Positions 25,074 through 34,172 of a stretch of DNA of 64,000 bases are shown piece after piece. The notes beneath the pieces are model-generated. The model saw only the letters and a program-made list of their open reading frames with translations. It was not told the origin of the DNA and did no database searches. Position 1 is the first letter of the stretch, and every line of letters starts with the position of its first letter. The position numbers and the translations under genes are program-made. This stretch comes from Lysobacter sp. (lineage in GTDB: Bacteria; Pseudomonadota; Gammaproteobacteria; Xanthomonadales; Xanthomonadaceae): positions 469,501 through 533,500 of the forward strand of contig JAHCAU010000001.1 of the NCBI GenBank assembly GCA_019634715.1, read 5' to 3'.

Positions 25074-27650
25074 TCATTCGCTGCGCGGGGCCGCCATCCC
25101 GCGCTCGGTCGCCACCGGATGCGGGAACGGCACGCGTTCGTGCCCAGGGCCGAGGTGCCGGCGCAGGAAACCAGCGACGCCGGTCCAGACCGCTTCGACA
25201 TCGTCCAGCGTCTCGAAACCGTGGCCGGCGTCGCGGACCGTCAGCAGCGTCGGCGGCGTGCCGGCGATGTTGAGCATGCGCACCAGCCGCCGCGCGTGCT
25301 CGAAGTCCACGCGCAGGTCGTCGTCGCCGTGCACCAGCATCAGCGGCGTCTGCAGTTCGCGGAAACGATAGGCCGGCGAGCGGTGCAGCAGGGTGTCCGC
25401 TTCCGTGTCGGGGTCGCCGAATGCGCGCACCAGCGCGTCGCGCCCGCTCGTCGAGTTGCCGCTGTCGCTGGCGGTGAAGAACAGCAGCAGGTCGCTGAGG
25501 CCGGACATCGACACCACGCAGCGGAACCGGCCCGGCCAGCGGATCGCGGAGATCACCGACGAGTAGCCGCCGTAGCTGGCGCCGACCGCGCAGACACGGT
25601 CGCGATCGATGCCGGGATCGTCGAGCACCTCCGCAAGCACGGCGTCGACATCGTCCTCGATCAGCGTGCCGTGCGCGCGCATCCCGGCGCTGCGGAAGGC
25701 GGTGCCGAACCCGTCGGAGCCGCGGAAGTTCACCTGCAGCACCGCGTAACCCAGCGAGGCCAGGAACTGCACCTCGCGGTCGAAGCCGCGCGCGTCGCGC
25801 ACGCCGACCGGACCGCCGTGCAGCAGCACCACCAGCGGATGCCGGCCGCTGCCGGGCGGACGGGTCAGGTAGGCCTCGATCGGCGTGCCGTCGCGCGCGA
25901 CCGCGCGCAGCAGCGTCGACGGCGCGAACGCACGACCGTCGAGCCAGGGCGCTTCGGCCTCGATGCGGGTGGCGCGATGCCCGGCGGCATCGGCATGGAC
26001 ATCGATGAAGTACAGCCCGCCCGGATCGTCCGGCGCCTCCACCCATGCGAGCAGATCGCCGTTGGCGGCACGGTCGGATGCCACGACGCTGCGCCCGGGG
26101 AACATCGACTGCAGCAGCAGGTTGGTCGCCGGCGCAGCGGCATCGAAGTATTCGCTGACCAGGTGGCCGTCCTGGTGGTACATCGCGCCGACCGGTTCGC
26201 GCGCACCGTCGAGGATCGGCGCCACCACGTCCACGCCAGGGCGGCTGAACAGCGTGGACAGGCGACCGGTCGCGGTGTCGAACACCAGCAGGTCGCGCTG
26301 CCCGCCGCCCCGTTCGCCAGCGCCCTCGGCGCCACCGTGCTCGCCGAGGCCGTAGATGCGGTCGCCATCGAACGACAGGCTGACCGGCGTGAAGGCGTCG
26401 GCGGCGTGGCGCAGCACCTCGATGTAGTCGCCAGCGGCGCCGTGCAGCAGCCGCCGCATGTCGCGGCTCCCGCCTTCCTCGCGGACGGCCGCGACCGCCA
26501 CGCGCAGGCGGCCGCGACCATCCGCGAACCAGGCCAGGTCGCCGTCGACGCCGCGGTTGATGCGCGTCGCCGGATCGAAGGTTTCGCGGATCATGGCGTG
26601 GGTGCTGTCGATGCGCAGGCGGTGCACCATCAACCGCCCTTGTCGATCACGCGAGGTGACCAGCACGATGTCGTCGCGCTCGGGCAGGATCTCGATGGCC
26701 TGCGCGTTGACCCAGCGCTCCAGAACATCGAAAGCGGGCGCGTCCTGATTGCCGGCGCGGAAGCGGAACACGCGCAGATGCACGATGCTGGTGCCCGGTG
26801 CACGGGCGGCGACCGCGAACACGTCGTTGCCGGCCCAGCCCATCGCATCGATCGGGCAGCACAGGCGCATCAACGGCGTCGCCTGACCGCCGGGCAGCGA
26901 CACCAGCTCCAGGTGGTCGCCCTGCACGTCGTGCAGCACCTTCACCAGCCGATCGCCGCGCGGATTGAGATCGGCGCGACTGATGCGTTCGCGGCGCCAC
27001 AGTTCGCGAACCGACAGCGGCAGCGCCCCCGGTGCGGGCGGGCGGCGCACGTCGCTGAGCGCGGTATGCGGCTTGCCGGCCAGCGCCTGCTGCGCGCGGT
27101 AGAACGCCGGAAACGGATCGGGATAGCGGCCGGTGTAGCGCAGCGGGAAGCGATCGCCCAGGCCTGGATACGCCTCGTCCAGCCAGTCGATCGCCTGCAG
27201 CCCGCGGTTCGACAGCTGCACGCGCGGCAGGTCGGACACCACGTCGCGCACGATCAGGTCGCCGGGGTAGTTCAGCGCGCCGGCCTCGACCCGGAAGCGG
27301 ACCTCCGGCCGGTCATGCAGCAGGTAACGCAGGCCGTAGCGCGTGACCACGCGCTGCCAGCGGTATTCGCCGGCCGGCAACGCGTACAGCCGCGCCGTCG
27401 CGCCCGCCTCCAGCCCGCGGATCGTCGCGGACTGCACCACCACGGCATCCACGACGTCGTCACGAAAGTGCACCTCGCGCAGCGACGTGCGCGTGTCGAC
27501 CACGATCGCCACGAGGCCTTCGCCCGGCCTCAGTCTCGGCGCCTCGCCGGGCGGGATCTCGCGGACCTTGGCCGACGTCGCGAACGGGATCGCCAGTCCG
27601 AGGAAGACCCCCAGCAGGCGCACCGTCGCCGCGACCATCCCCGACAGCAT
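25074..27650 (-). CDS. Exported S9 (prolyl oligopeptidase family) peptidase, copy 2
   Basis: An 858-aa paralogue of the S9 peptidase at 18027-20576. Signal peptide (ends ATSA-K), an N-terminal region sharing GEGLVAIVVDT-type sequence with copy 1, a propeller-like middle, then the catalytic domain with GASYGGYSSV (Ser692), LVHGDDDLRVD (Asp778) and DAGHG (His810). The start ATG 27650 forms TGATG with the stop of the YbiI-like gene, so translation may be coupled; ATG 27638 is an alternative. A Pro/Arg-rich tail follows the catalytic domain. Confidence 0.9.
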   Translation of the reverse strand: MLSGMVAATVRLLGVFLGLAIPFATSAKVREIPPGEAPRLRPGEGLVAIVVDTRTSLREVHFRDDVVDAVVVQSATIRGLEAGATARLYALPAGEYRWQRVVTRYGLRYLLHDRPEVRFRVEAGALNYPGDLIVRDVVSDLPRVQLSNRGLQAIDWLDEAYPGLGDRFPLRYTGRYPDPFPAFYRAQQALAGKPHTALSDVRRPPAPGALPLSVRELWRRERISRADLNPRGDRLVKVLHDVQGDHLELVSLPGGQATPLMRLCCPIDAMGWAGNDVFAVAARAPGTSIVHLRVFRFRAGNQDAPAFDVLERWVNAQAIEILPERDDIVLVTSRDRQGRLMVHRLRIDSTHAMIRETFDPATRINRGVDGDLAWFADGRGRLRVAVAAVREEGGSRDMRRLLHGAAGDYIEVLRHAADAFTPVSLSFDGDRIYGLGEHGGAEGAGERGGGQRDLLVFDTATGRLSTLFSRPGVDVVAPILDGAREPVGAMYHQDGHLVSEYFDAAAPATNLLLQSMFPGRSVVASDRAANGDLLAWVEAPDDPGGLYFIDVHADAAGHRATRIEAEAPWLDGRAFAPSTLLRAVARDGTPIEAYLTRPPGSGRHPLVVLLHGGPVGVRDARGFDREVQFLASLGYAVLQVNFRGSDGFGTAFRSAGMRAHGTLIEDDVDAVLAEVLDDPGIDRDRVCAVGASYGGYSSVISAIRWPGRFRCVVSMSGLSDLLLFFTASDSGNSTSGRDALVRAFGDPDTEADTLLHRSPAYRFRELQTPLMLVHGDDDLRVDFEHARRLVRMLNIAGTPPTLLTVRDAGHGFETLDDVEAVWTGVAGFLRRHLGPGHERVPFPHPVATERGMAAPRSE

Positions 27651-27916
27651 CACCGCAGCTGGCTGTCCTTGCTGCCGCGACGGTTGTAGCCGCTGAAGGC
27701 GCCGGCTTCGCGATCGTGCGCCTCCTGGCAACTCACGCACAGGCGCACGCCGGGGACGGCCTTGCGCCGCGCCTCCGGGATCGCGGCATCGCATTCCTCG
27801 CAGCGTTCCAGGCCGGGACCCTGGGCGAGCTGCCGTCGCACCCGTTCGATGCCATCCTTGATGGTCGCGTCGATCTGGTCCTGCACCGCGCCGTCGCCGG
27901 CCCATCCGGTCGCCAT
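27650..27916 (-). CDS. ybiI: YbiI-like DksA/TraR C4 zinc-finger protein
   Basis: An 88-aa protein, the same size as E. coli YbiI. It has MATGWAGDGAVQDQID at the start and a C4 zinc finger (Cys39, Cys42, Cys60, Cys63) in CEECDAAIPEARR and GVRLCVSCQ. It lacks the long coiled coil of DksA, so a role in RNA polymerase control is uncertain. Its stop codon overlaps the start of the S9 peptidase by one base. Confidence 0.88.
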   Translation of the reverse strand: MATGWAGDGAVQDQIDATIKDGIERVRRQLAQGPGLERCEECDAAIPEARRKAVPGVRLCVSCQEAHDREAGAFSGYNRRGSKDSQLR

Positions 27917-27996
27917 GGTCGTCTCCCGCTTGCTCGTCGACTACACGTTCATCACGTACCGGCCGATGATACGCCGGCCGCAATTGCCGCGCCCGT

Positions 27997-28545
27997 TCAG
28001 TTCCTGGCGCGCATCCGCAGCTTCGGGCGCAGGGTGACGCTGAGGCTGTCGCTCATCAGCTGCACTTCCTCGTCCTGGATCATCGCGGTCAGGCGCATGC
28101 CGCGTTGCACGTGCGCCAGCATCTCGTCGATGACCCTGGGGTCGAGGTCGAGCACGGTCAGGTTCTCGAAACGCGCCAGACCGGCGGCCTGCTTGCCCCA
28201 CCAGACGTCGGCGGCATTGCCGCCATAGTTGACCACCACCACCTTCCGGGCACGGGCGCAGGCCTTGCGGATGCGGCTTTCGTCGGGCTGACCGAGGTCG
28301 ATCCACAGCAGGATGTCGCCGACGTAATCGCGCTGCCACAGGTCCGGCTCGCTCTCGTCGCTCAGGCCGCGTCCGAACTCCAGGCGTTCGTCGGCATGCA
28401 GCGCGAACGCGAGCAGCCGCACCATCAGCCGGGTGTCGGTCTCGGACGGATGCTGCGCCAGCGTCAGGTTGTGCTGTGCGTAGTAATGCCGGTCCATGTC
28501 GCTGACCTGCAGCTCGACCTTGACCACGGTGGATTTGGGCGACAT
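27997..28545 (-). CDS. yaeQ: YaeQ family protein
   Basis: A 182-aa protein matching YaeQ in length and sequence: HYYAQHNLTLAQHPSETDTR early on, then LLAFALHADERLEFGRGLS, WIDLGQPDESRIRKAC and VVVNYGGNAADVWW. YaeQ has a nuclease-like fold, but its role remains unclear. Divergent from the Sua5 gene with 73 bases between the starts. Confidence 0.92.
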   Translation of the reverse strand: MSPKSTVVKVELQVSDMDRHYYAQHNLTLAQHPSETDTRLMVRLLAFALHADERLEFGRGLSDESEPDLWQRDYVGDILLWIDLGQPDESRIRKACARARKVVVVNYGGNAADVWWGKQAAGLARFENLTVLDLDPRVIDEMLAHVQRGMRLTAMIQDEEVQLMSDSLSVTLRPKLRMRARN

Positions 28546-28618
28546 GCGGGCGGCTCGGAAAAAGGCCGCCGAGTGTAGCCCGGGCGCCCGTCCTGCGGGA
28601 CTTTGCTACCCTGCCGCG

Positions 28619-29638
28619 ATGTCGCCGCACCCTGAAATCCATCGCCTCGACACGCGTCGACTCGATCCTGCACGCCCCGAAGACCTCGACACCGCCGTCG
28701 AACTGCTCCGCGCCGGCCGGCTGGTCGCCGTGCCTACCGAGACCGTGTACGGGCTGGCCGCCGATGCCCGCAACCCCGAGGCCGTGCGCGGTATCTTCGC
28801 GGCCAAGGGCCGGCCCTCGAACCACCCGTTGATCGTCCACCTGCCCGACGCCAGCCACCTGCCGCACTGGGCCGTGGACATCCCCGATGCGGCCTGGCGA
28901 TTGGCGGACGCGTTCTGGCCCGGCCCGCTGACCCTGCTGCTGCCCAAGGCGGCCGCAGTACCCGGCGAGGTGACCGGCGGACGCCCGAGCATCGGCCTGC
29001 GCGTGCCGGCGCACCCGGTGATGCACGCGCTGCTGCTGCGTCTGGAGGGCGGGCTGGCGGCGCCGTCGGCCAACCCCTACCAGCGGCTCAGCCCGACCAC
29101 CGCCGACCAGGTGCTGGCCGGCCTCGACGGGCGCATCGATGCGGTACTCGATGGCGGCCCCTGCGATGTCGGGCTGGAATCGACCATCGTCGACCTGACC
29201 GGCCATGCGGCCGGCGACCCGCCGCGCATCGTCCGTGCCGGCCCGATCACGCGCGCGCAGCTCGAAGCCGCGCTCGGCACGCCGGTCGATTTCCCCGAAC
29301 AGCACATGGTCGCGGTGCCCGGCAACGTCGCCGTGCACTACCGCCCCGGCACCCCGCTGCGCATGCTCGATGCCGGCACGCTGCGTACTCGACTGGGCAC
29401 GCTGCCCGACGACGCGCGCATCGCACTGGCGCACACCAGCGACGACCTGCCGACATCGCGCGGCGTGATCGCCACGCAGCGCCTGCCCGCCGACAAGCCC
29501 GGTTTCGCGCGCGCGCTGTACGCGGCGTTGCACGCCCTGGACCAGGCAGGCGCCGATGCGATCTGGCTGGAACGCCCGCCCGAAGGCGAGAACTGGCGCG
29601 ACGTGCACGATCGGCTGTCGCGCGCCACCGGCGGCTGA
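28619..29638 (+). CDS. L-threonylcarbamoyladenylate synthase (Sua5 type)
   Basis: A 339-aa enzyme that makes threonylcarbamoyl-AMP from threonine, bicarbonate and ATP for t6A modification of tRNAs reading ANN codons. The YrdC-like domain (about 15-205) shows VAVPTETVYGLAADARN, KGRPSNHPLIVHL, GLRVPAHP and SANPYQRLSPTTA. The remaining 130 residues form the extra Sua5 domain, making this the long form, unlike the short TsaC of E. coli. Start ATG 28619, chosen over an upstream in-frame start that overlaps YaeQ. Confidence 0.93.
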   Translation: MSPHPEIHRLDTRRLDPARPEDLDTAVELLRAGRLVAVPTETVYGLAADARNPEAVRGIFAAKGRPSNHPLIVHLPDASHLPHWAVDIPDAAWRLADAFWPGPLTLLLPKAAAVPGEVTGGRPSIGLRVPAHPVMHALLLRLEGGLAAPSANPYQRLSPTTADQVLAGLDGRIDAVLDGGPCDVGLESTIVDLTGHAAGDPPRIVRAGPITRAQLEAALGTPVDFPEQHMVAVPGNVAVHYRPGTPLRMLDAGTLRTRLGTLPDDARIALAHTSDDLPTSRGVIATQRLPADKPGFARALYAALHALDQAGADAIWLERPPEGENWRDVHDRLSRATGG

Positions 29639-29661
29639 ACCCGCCGGCCCGCGCGGCACGA

Positions 29662-30036
29662 TCACTCCCGGTCGAAATTGATCCGCACGTCCTTGACCAT
29701 GCTCGACACCAGGCGGATCGAGAAGCGACGGAAGAAGTGCCGCTTCACCAGCACGTCCTCGCCGTCGTCCAGTTCGGCGTCGACCCACTTGCCGGCCTGG
29801 CGGTCGATCGCCGTCTTCACCTTGCGCGCGACCCGGTTCTCGCCGTCGTTGCGCTCGATCACCGCCACCACCCGAACCGGCGGCTGCCCCGACGGCACGA
29901 TTTCGAACACCATCTCGCCCGCCGATTCCGCCGCGCCGCTGAACTCAAGACGCCACTTGTTCGAATTCGCAGCCTGCGCGGCCAGGGACGGCACGACCAG
30001 CGCGGAGAACAGCACCGACCACCACAGCTTCTTCAT
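29662..30036 (-). CDS. Small exported protein, function unknown
   Basis: A 124-aa protein with a signal peptide (MKKLWWSVLF start, cut near AAQA-A). The mature part is basic and beta-rich (VVAVIERNDGENRVARKV, KRHFFRRFSIRLV) and ends in VRINFDRE. No family recognised. Convergent with the Sua5 gene. Confidence 0.65.
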   Translation of the reverse strand: MKKLWWSVLFSALVVPSLAAQAANSNKWRLEFSGAAESAGEMVFEIVPSGQPPVRVVAVIERNDGENRVARKVKTAIDRQAGKWVDAELDDGEDVLVKRHFFRRFSIRLVSSMVKDVRINFDRE

Positions 30037-30101
30037 TCGCGGACCCGGGACGACAGCGGACGGGGCGCCAGTCTGCCGCAAACCGGTGCGGATTCCCTGA
30101 A

Positions 30102-30125
30102 CCCGGCGGCGATGCCGCCGCCGGG
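30102..30125 (-). terminator. GC-rich hairpin after the AraC-type regulator
   Basis: A 10-bp stem (CCCGGCGGCG and complement) with a 4-base loop, 8 bases beyond the stop of the AraC-type gene on the minus strand. No T-run, so intrinsic termination is uncertain. Confidence 0.45.
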
Positions 30126-30133
30126 CGGACGCC

Positions 30134-31144
30134 TCAGGCCAGGACGCGGCGCGCGGCGCGGGCGGATTCGCGGTAGGCGCTGGCCGTGACGCGGAAGCGG
30201 GCGCGGAAGGCGCGGGCGAAGCTGCAGCTGTTGTCGAAGCCGCAGGCGGCGCCGACCTCACCGATGGCGCAGTCGGACTGGGCCAGCAGCTCGCAGGCGC
30301 GCTCCAGGCGCAGGCGCACCGAGGCGGCCTGCGGACTCTCCTCGTAGATGCCATGGAAGGTCTTCGACAGGTACCAGCTGGAGAAGCTGGTCAGTTCGGC
30401 CAGCTCGGTCAGGCGAACGACGCGGTGGCGGTGGCCTTCCAGGAACAGGCGCGCGCGCTGCATGCGGCCGAACACCTGGCGCTTGCGGCGGATGGAGCGG
30501 CCGGGACAGCGGGCGATGGCGGCCTCCATGCTCCGCTGCTGCGCGGCGAGGTGCCCCAGCAGCAGTTGCAGGGCGCGCTGCGCCTGGACATGCTGCGGAT
30601 GAGCCGGCTGGGCGAGGGCCGGCGAGGCCTGCGCATGGGCGGGATCGCGTACGGCCAGGGTCGACAGGCGCTGGCCGTTGCGCCACAGGCGCAGGGCGAT
30701 GCGCAGGTCGCGCTGGGTCATCCTGCCGCGGCCTGGCAGCAGTTCCGGGCGGCCCCGGCCCGCGGCGTCCGGCGGCAGCACCAGGCCGAGCATCAGGCCG
30801 TCGGGGTCCGCCAGCAGGTCGGGGGCCGAATCGCGCTCCAGCGCCAGCCACTCGCCGGCGCCGAGAGTGAACTGGCCTTCGCGAGCGCTGAGCCGGGTCC
30901 GGCCGCGCAGCTGGAACCAGACCGAGAACCCGCGCTCGGCCGGGCGCAGATGGCCGGACCGGGCCACGACGCACCAGCGCACCGCAGGCTCGGCGGCGGA
31001 CACCGACAGCTCGCCCCCGGGCGCGCGCCGGGCCGGCGGCAGGGGCAGCGGCGGTGCGCCGCGCGTGACGAGGGCCGGGCTGGCGAGCGTCGGGCCGGCG
31101 AGGGCTGCACTGACGGGGGATGAACTGGAAGGATTCGCGTACAT
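30134..31144 (-). CDS. AraC-family transcriptional regulator
   Basis: A 336-aa regulator. The C-terminal 100 residues hold the two helix-turn-helix units (VRLTELAELTSFSSWYLSKT and IGEVGAACGFDNSCSFARAF). The N-terminal part (about 50-150) looks like a cupin sensor, with FSVWFQLRGRTRLSAREGQF and LGAGEWLALERD. The first 45 residues are a low-complexity Pro/Ala/Ser leader. The ligand and target genes are not visible; the neighbouring CadC-like regulator lies 129 bases upstream on the same strand. Confidence 0.88.
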   Translation of the reverse strand: MYANPSSSSPVSAALAGPTLASPALVTRGAPPLPLPPARRAPGGELSVSAAEPAVRWCVVARSGHLRPAERGFSVWFQLRGRTRLSAREGQFTLGAGEWLALERDSAPDLLADPDGLMLGLVLPPDAAGRGRPELLPGRGRMTQRDLRIALRLWRNGQRLSTLAVRDPAHAQASPALAQPAHPQHVQAQRALQLLLGHLAAQQRSMEAAIARCPGRSIRRKRQVFGRMQRARLFLEGHRHRVVRLTELAELTSFSSWYLSKTFHGIYEESPQAASVRLRLERACELLAQSDCAIGEVGAACGFDNSCSFARAFRARFRVTASAYRESARAARRVLA

Positions 31145-31273
31145 GGGGGTCCGCTCCGTGCCGAATGAGGTTCCACGGTTTGGGCCAAAGTCGGCACAGG
31201 GGCAGGAAATCCTGCGGAGATTTCTCCTAAATCGACACGAAGCCGATCCGAAATCGTTCCGAAACCTTGCGGC

Positions 31274-33514
31274 TCAAGGACTTGCGTCGACCGTGGCGGT
31301 GCCGTCGGCCGGTTGCGCATCGAAGGCGGACAGCGGCAGCGTGCCGATATCGGCCTGCATGTCCTCGACCACGGACACATACAGTGCGTTCGCGGCCGGG
31401 TCGTGGGTCACGCCTTCGAGGAACCACTCGGTCGTCCCCAGGCAGACGGCGCCCGGTGCGCCGGCCTCCCCGACCTCCCGCCAGCGCCAGAGGCAGTCGG
31501 GATCGGAATCGAGCACGCGCACGCCGTCGACCGTCGCCACCATCGAACGGGCGCGACGCGGGATGGTCACGGCGTCGACCAGGCGCACATGGCCCAGCTG
31601 CAGGTCCGCGCTGCGGATCTCGGGGCTGGCCGCGATGGACATCACGATGCGGCCCCGACGCGCGTCGACCACGGTCGAGGCGACATCGGACAGCCGCGCG
31701 ATCGGCCGCCACGGCGACACGCTGCGGTCGTACAGGGTCAGGCCCAGCCGGCCCTCGCCGCGGTCGGCGACCACCAGCAGGCGGTCGGGATCGGGATGCC
31801 AGGCGACGTGGACCGGCTGGCGGTCGGGCACGGGCAGGCGGGTCACCCGCCCGCGCGCCGGGTCGATCTCGTAGATGCCGTAGGGTTCGCCGCGCTGGGT
31901 ACCGATGACCAGGGCCGTGCGCGACTGCGGATGCCACATCGCCGGGTAGCGCGGCACCGGGATGAAGCCTTCGAACGCGCGCAGGCTGTCCGGGTCGCGC
32001 TGGTCCAGCCACCACAGGCGCTGGTCGCCGGTGCGGCTGGAGTAGAAGAGGATCTGCTGGCCGTCCGGGGCGATCGACGGCATCAGGTTCGAACCGCTGC
32101 TGTCGAACAGCCGACGCGAGCGCGCCATGGCGCCCTCGCCGTCGTCCAGCGCGATGCGGCGCATGCGCGACTGGGTGCTGCCGATCTCGAAGGCGATGGC
32201 GTCGGAGGAGCGCGCCATCGAGGGATACATGAGGTTGTCGTTGCCGGCGACCACCTCGACGATGCGCCCCGTCGCAGTGTCGAGGCGGTTGAGGTAGATC
32301 CGGCCTTCGCGGTAGCGCGCGAACACGAGGTGGCGGTTGTCGCGCGCCCAGGCCAGGCCGTACAGGTTGGTGCGCAGGTTGGTCAGGCGCTCCGGCGTGC
32401 CGCCGCCGATCGGCATCCGCCAGACATCGGCCAGCGACAGGTTGCGATGGAAGGCGATCCAGCGACCGTCCGGGGACACCGCCGGCGACATGTCTTCGTC
32501 GGAAGGCGAACGCACGTAGTCGATCCGGCGCCAGCGCCCTTCGTCCAGCGCCAGCCGGTGCAACGCGCGCTCGACCGCCTTCGACGGCCCACCCGGGCGC
32601 TGCGCGCCGATCAGGGCGCGACCGTCGGGATACCAGGCCACCGGATGCGCGTTGCCGGTCAGGCAGTCGCCGACCTCCTGCACCGGGCCGCCGCTGGCGG
32701 GCACGAGCATGATCCGGCAGCGCTCGCCGACCACCCGCGAGAATGCGATGCGCTGGCCATCCGGCGACCACGACGGCATCAGGTCGCGCTGCCCGGCGGC
32801 CGGCGCGGTCAGGATGCGCGGCGTGGTGGCCGATGCGGTCTGCAGCACGAGCGACGCGCCATCGGCACCGGCCCGGCTGTAGACGACGAGGGCGCCGTCG
32901 GGCGAGAGGCTCGGCGTTTCCTCGGACTGCGGCAGCGAAGCGATGCGCACGAAACTGGCGAACACCCGCGAAGCCGCGGGGACGACCGCGTCCGCGGTTG
33001 CGGCCGCAGGTGCCGGTGTGGCCGGGCGCAAGGTCCACCACGCTCCGCCCACCGCCAGTACGATCGCGGCCAACCCAGCGGCGACCAGCAGCGGCCGGCG
33101 CGGGCGTGCCGAGGCCGGCACAGGCGGCACGTCGACAGGCTGCTGCGCCTCTTCCTGCAACCAGACCACCGGCGCGACCAGGCGGTACCCCTGCTTGGCG
33201 ATGGTCTCGATGTAGCGCGGACGCTCGCGGTCGTCGGCGAAGGCCTTGCGCAGTTGCGTGACCGCCTGGGTCAGCACGTCGTCGGTCGGCAGGGTGTCGG
33301 GCCAGACCCATTCGAACAGCGCTTCGCGACTGACCGGCTTGCCCGCATGCGCCACCAGCGCGAGCAGCACGCCGAGCGCCTTGAGCGTGATGCGCACCGG
33401 TTCGCCCCCTTCCATCGGCGCGATTTCGCGCAGCGGAATATCGACGACACGGTCGCCGATGCGCACGCGGTCGGATGGCCGCGGCTGGAGGAGGTTCGGA
33501 TGGGACTTGAGCAT
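31274..33514 (-). CDS. CadC-like membrane transcription regulator with TolB-like periplasmic half
   Basis: A 746-aa one-component signal transducer. Residues about 17-118 are an OmpR/PhoB-type winged helix (ITLKALGVLLALVAHAGKPV, then LTQAVTQLRKAFADD and YIETIAKQGYRL). One membrane helix follows (141-161), then about 580 periplasmic residues with repeated TolB/WD40-like motifs (PSLSPDGALVVYSR, PSWSPDGQRIAFSR, PAVSPDGRWIAFHR, PSIAPDGQQILFYS), so a six- or seven-bladed propeller acts as the sensor. DNA binding would take place at the membrane. The target is unknown. Confidence 0.88.
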   Translation of the reverse strand: MLKSHPNLLQPRPSDRVRIGDRVVDIPLREIAPMEGGEPVRITLKALGVLLALVAHAGKPVSREALFEWVWPDTLPTDDVLTQAVTQLRKAFADDRERPRYIETIAKQGYRLVAPVVWLQEEAQQPVDVPPVPASARPRRPLLVAAGLAAIVLAVGGAWWTLRPATPAPAAATADAVVPAASRVFASFVRIASLPQSEETPSLSPDGALVVYSRAGADGASLVLQTASATTPRILTAPAAGQRDLMPSWSPDGQRIAFSRVVGERCRIMLVPASGGPVQEVGDCLTGNAHPVAWYPDGRALIGAQRPGGPSKAVERALHRLALDEGRWRRIDYVRSPSDEDMSPAVSPDGRWIAFHRNLSLADVWRMPIGGGTPERLTNLRTNLYGLAWARDNRHLVFARYREGRIYLNRLDTATGRIVEVVAGNDNLMYPSMARSSDAIAFEIGSTQSRMRRIALDDGEGAMARSRRLFDSSGSNLMPSIAPDGQQILFYSSRTGDQRLWWLDQRDPDSLRAFEGFIPVPRYPAMWHPQSRTALVIGTQRGEPYGIYEIDPARGRVTRLPVPDRQPVHVAWHPDPDRLLVVADRGEGRLGLTLYDRSVSPWRPIARLSDVASTVVDARRGRIVMSIAASPEIRSADLQLGHVRLVDAVTIPRRARSMVATVDGVRVLDSDPDCLWRWREVGEAGAPGAVCLGTTEWFLEGVTHDPAANALYVSVVEDMQADIGTLPLSAFDAQPADGTATVDASP

Positions 33515-34172
33515 GGCCGTTTCGGTAGGCGTGGCCCAAGCTTATCAGGCATGGCCGGGGGCACCGATGCCGGAAGTCATGCCCGCCGATACCGCGTCGC
33601 GAAAGGCCCGTTGCGAACCCGCTCGACCCACCGACCCGCCCCGATGGGTGCCCCGCCCGCCACCCGAAGCACCGTGGCCGCGCGCGTGCGAACACTCCGC
33701 CGCATCGCATCTTCGCCCGGTGCTGCCGGACTGCGTCAGGGACGGGGTCGCCACGGCCGTCCGGCATGCGATCCGGGGATTCGATGCCAGCCCGCGGTCC
33801 CGGCTCGCGATGCGCGCGACTGCGCATGCGAGACCATGGCGCGTCTGGTCGCATGCCAGCTTGCGTGCCCCGCTTGCCCGTGCCAGGCGCCTACATGCCG
33901 CATGCAGAAGGACATCAACGCAGCGCACGGAAACGATTAGACGTTCGCATTTTGTTGCATCGCACCGACAGCGGCGCTTGAAAAAGCGACGATGGATTGT
34001 TAAGCATAGCGTTCGCGGTAGGCGCACCCGGCATGCGGCGCGCCACAGGAGGACCGCGTACGGCGCGTCGCATCGGAGGTCTCGATGCGACGCGCATCGA
34101 ATGGACTCGAACGGCCCGCCGGGCCGTCGCCTTGCCGCGGTCGCGCCCAGCCACGCGCCGCAGAGGACCTGC
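33515..34172. other. Control region between CadC-like regulator and redox operon
   Basis: 658 bases without a convincing gene; the long open frames here have arginine-rich, non-protein-like content. Positions 33930-34020 are less GC-rich and contain TTGAAA at 33978-33983, which could be a -35 box for the redox operon, but the sequence 17 bases later (TAAGCA) is a poor -10. I see no FNR/ANR dyad. Confidence 0.4.

Noticed and set aside
31313..33940. An 875-codon plus-strand frame opposite the CadC-like regulator
   Set aside because: Shadow frame; no domain and no ribosome-binding site, while the minus-strand frame has clear motifs.
33246..34172. N-terminal extension of the pentaheme fusion to an earlier start
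   Set aside because: The added residues are Arg/Pro-rich without a domain and overlap the CadC-like gene. ATG 34173 has a good ribosome site.
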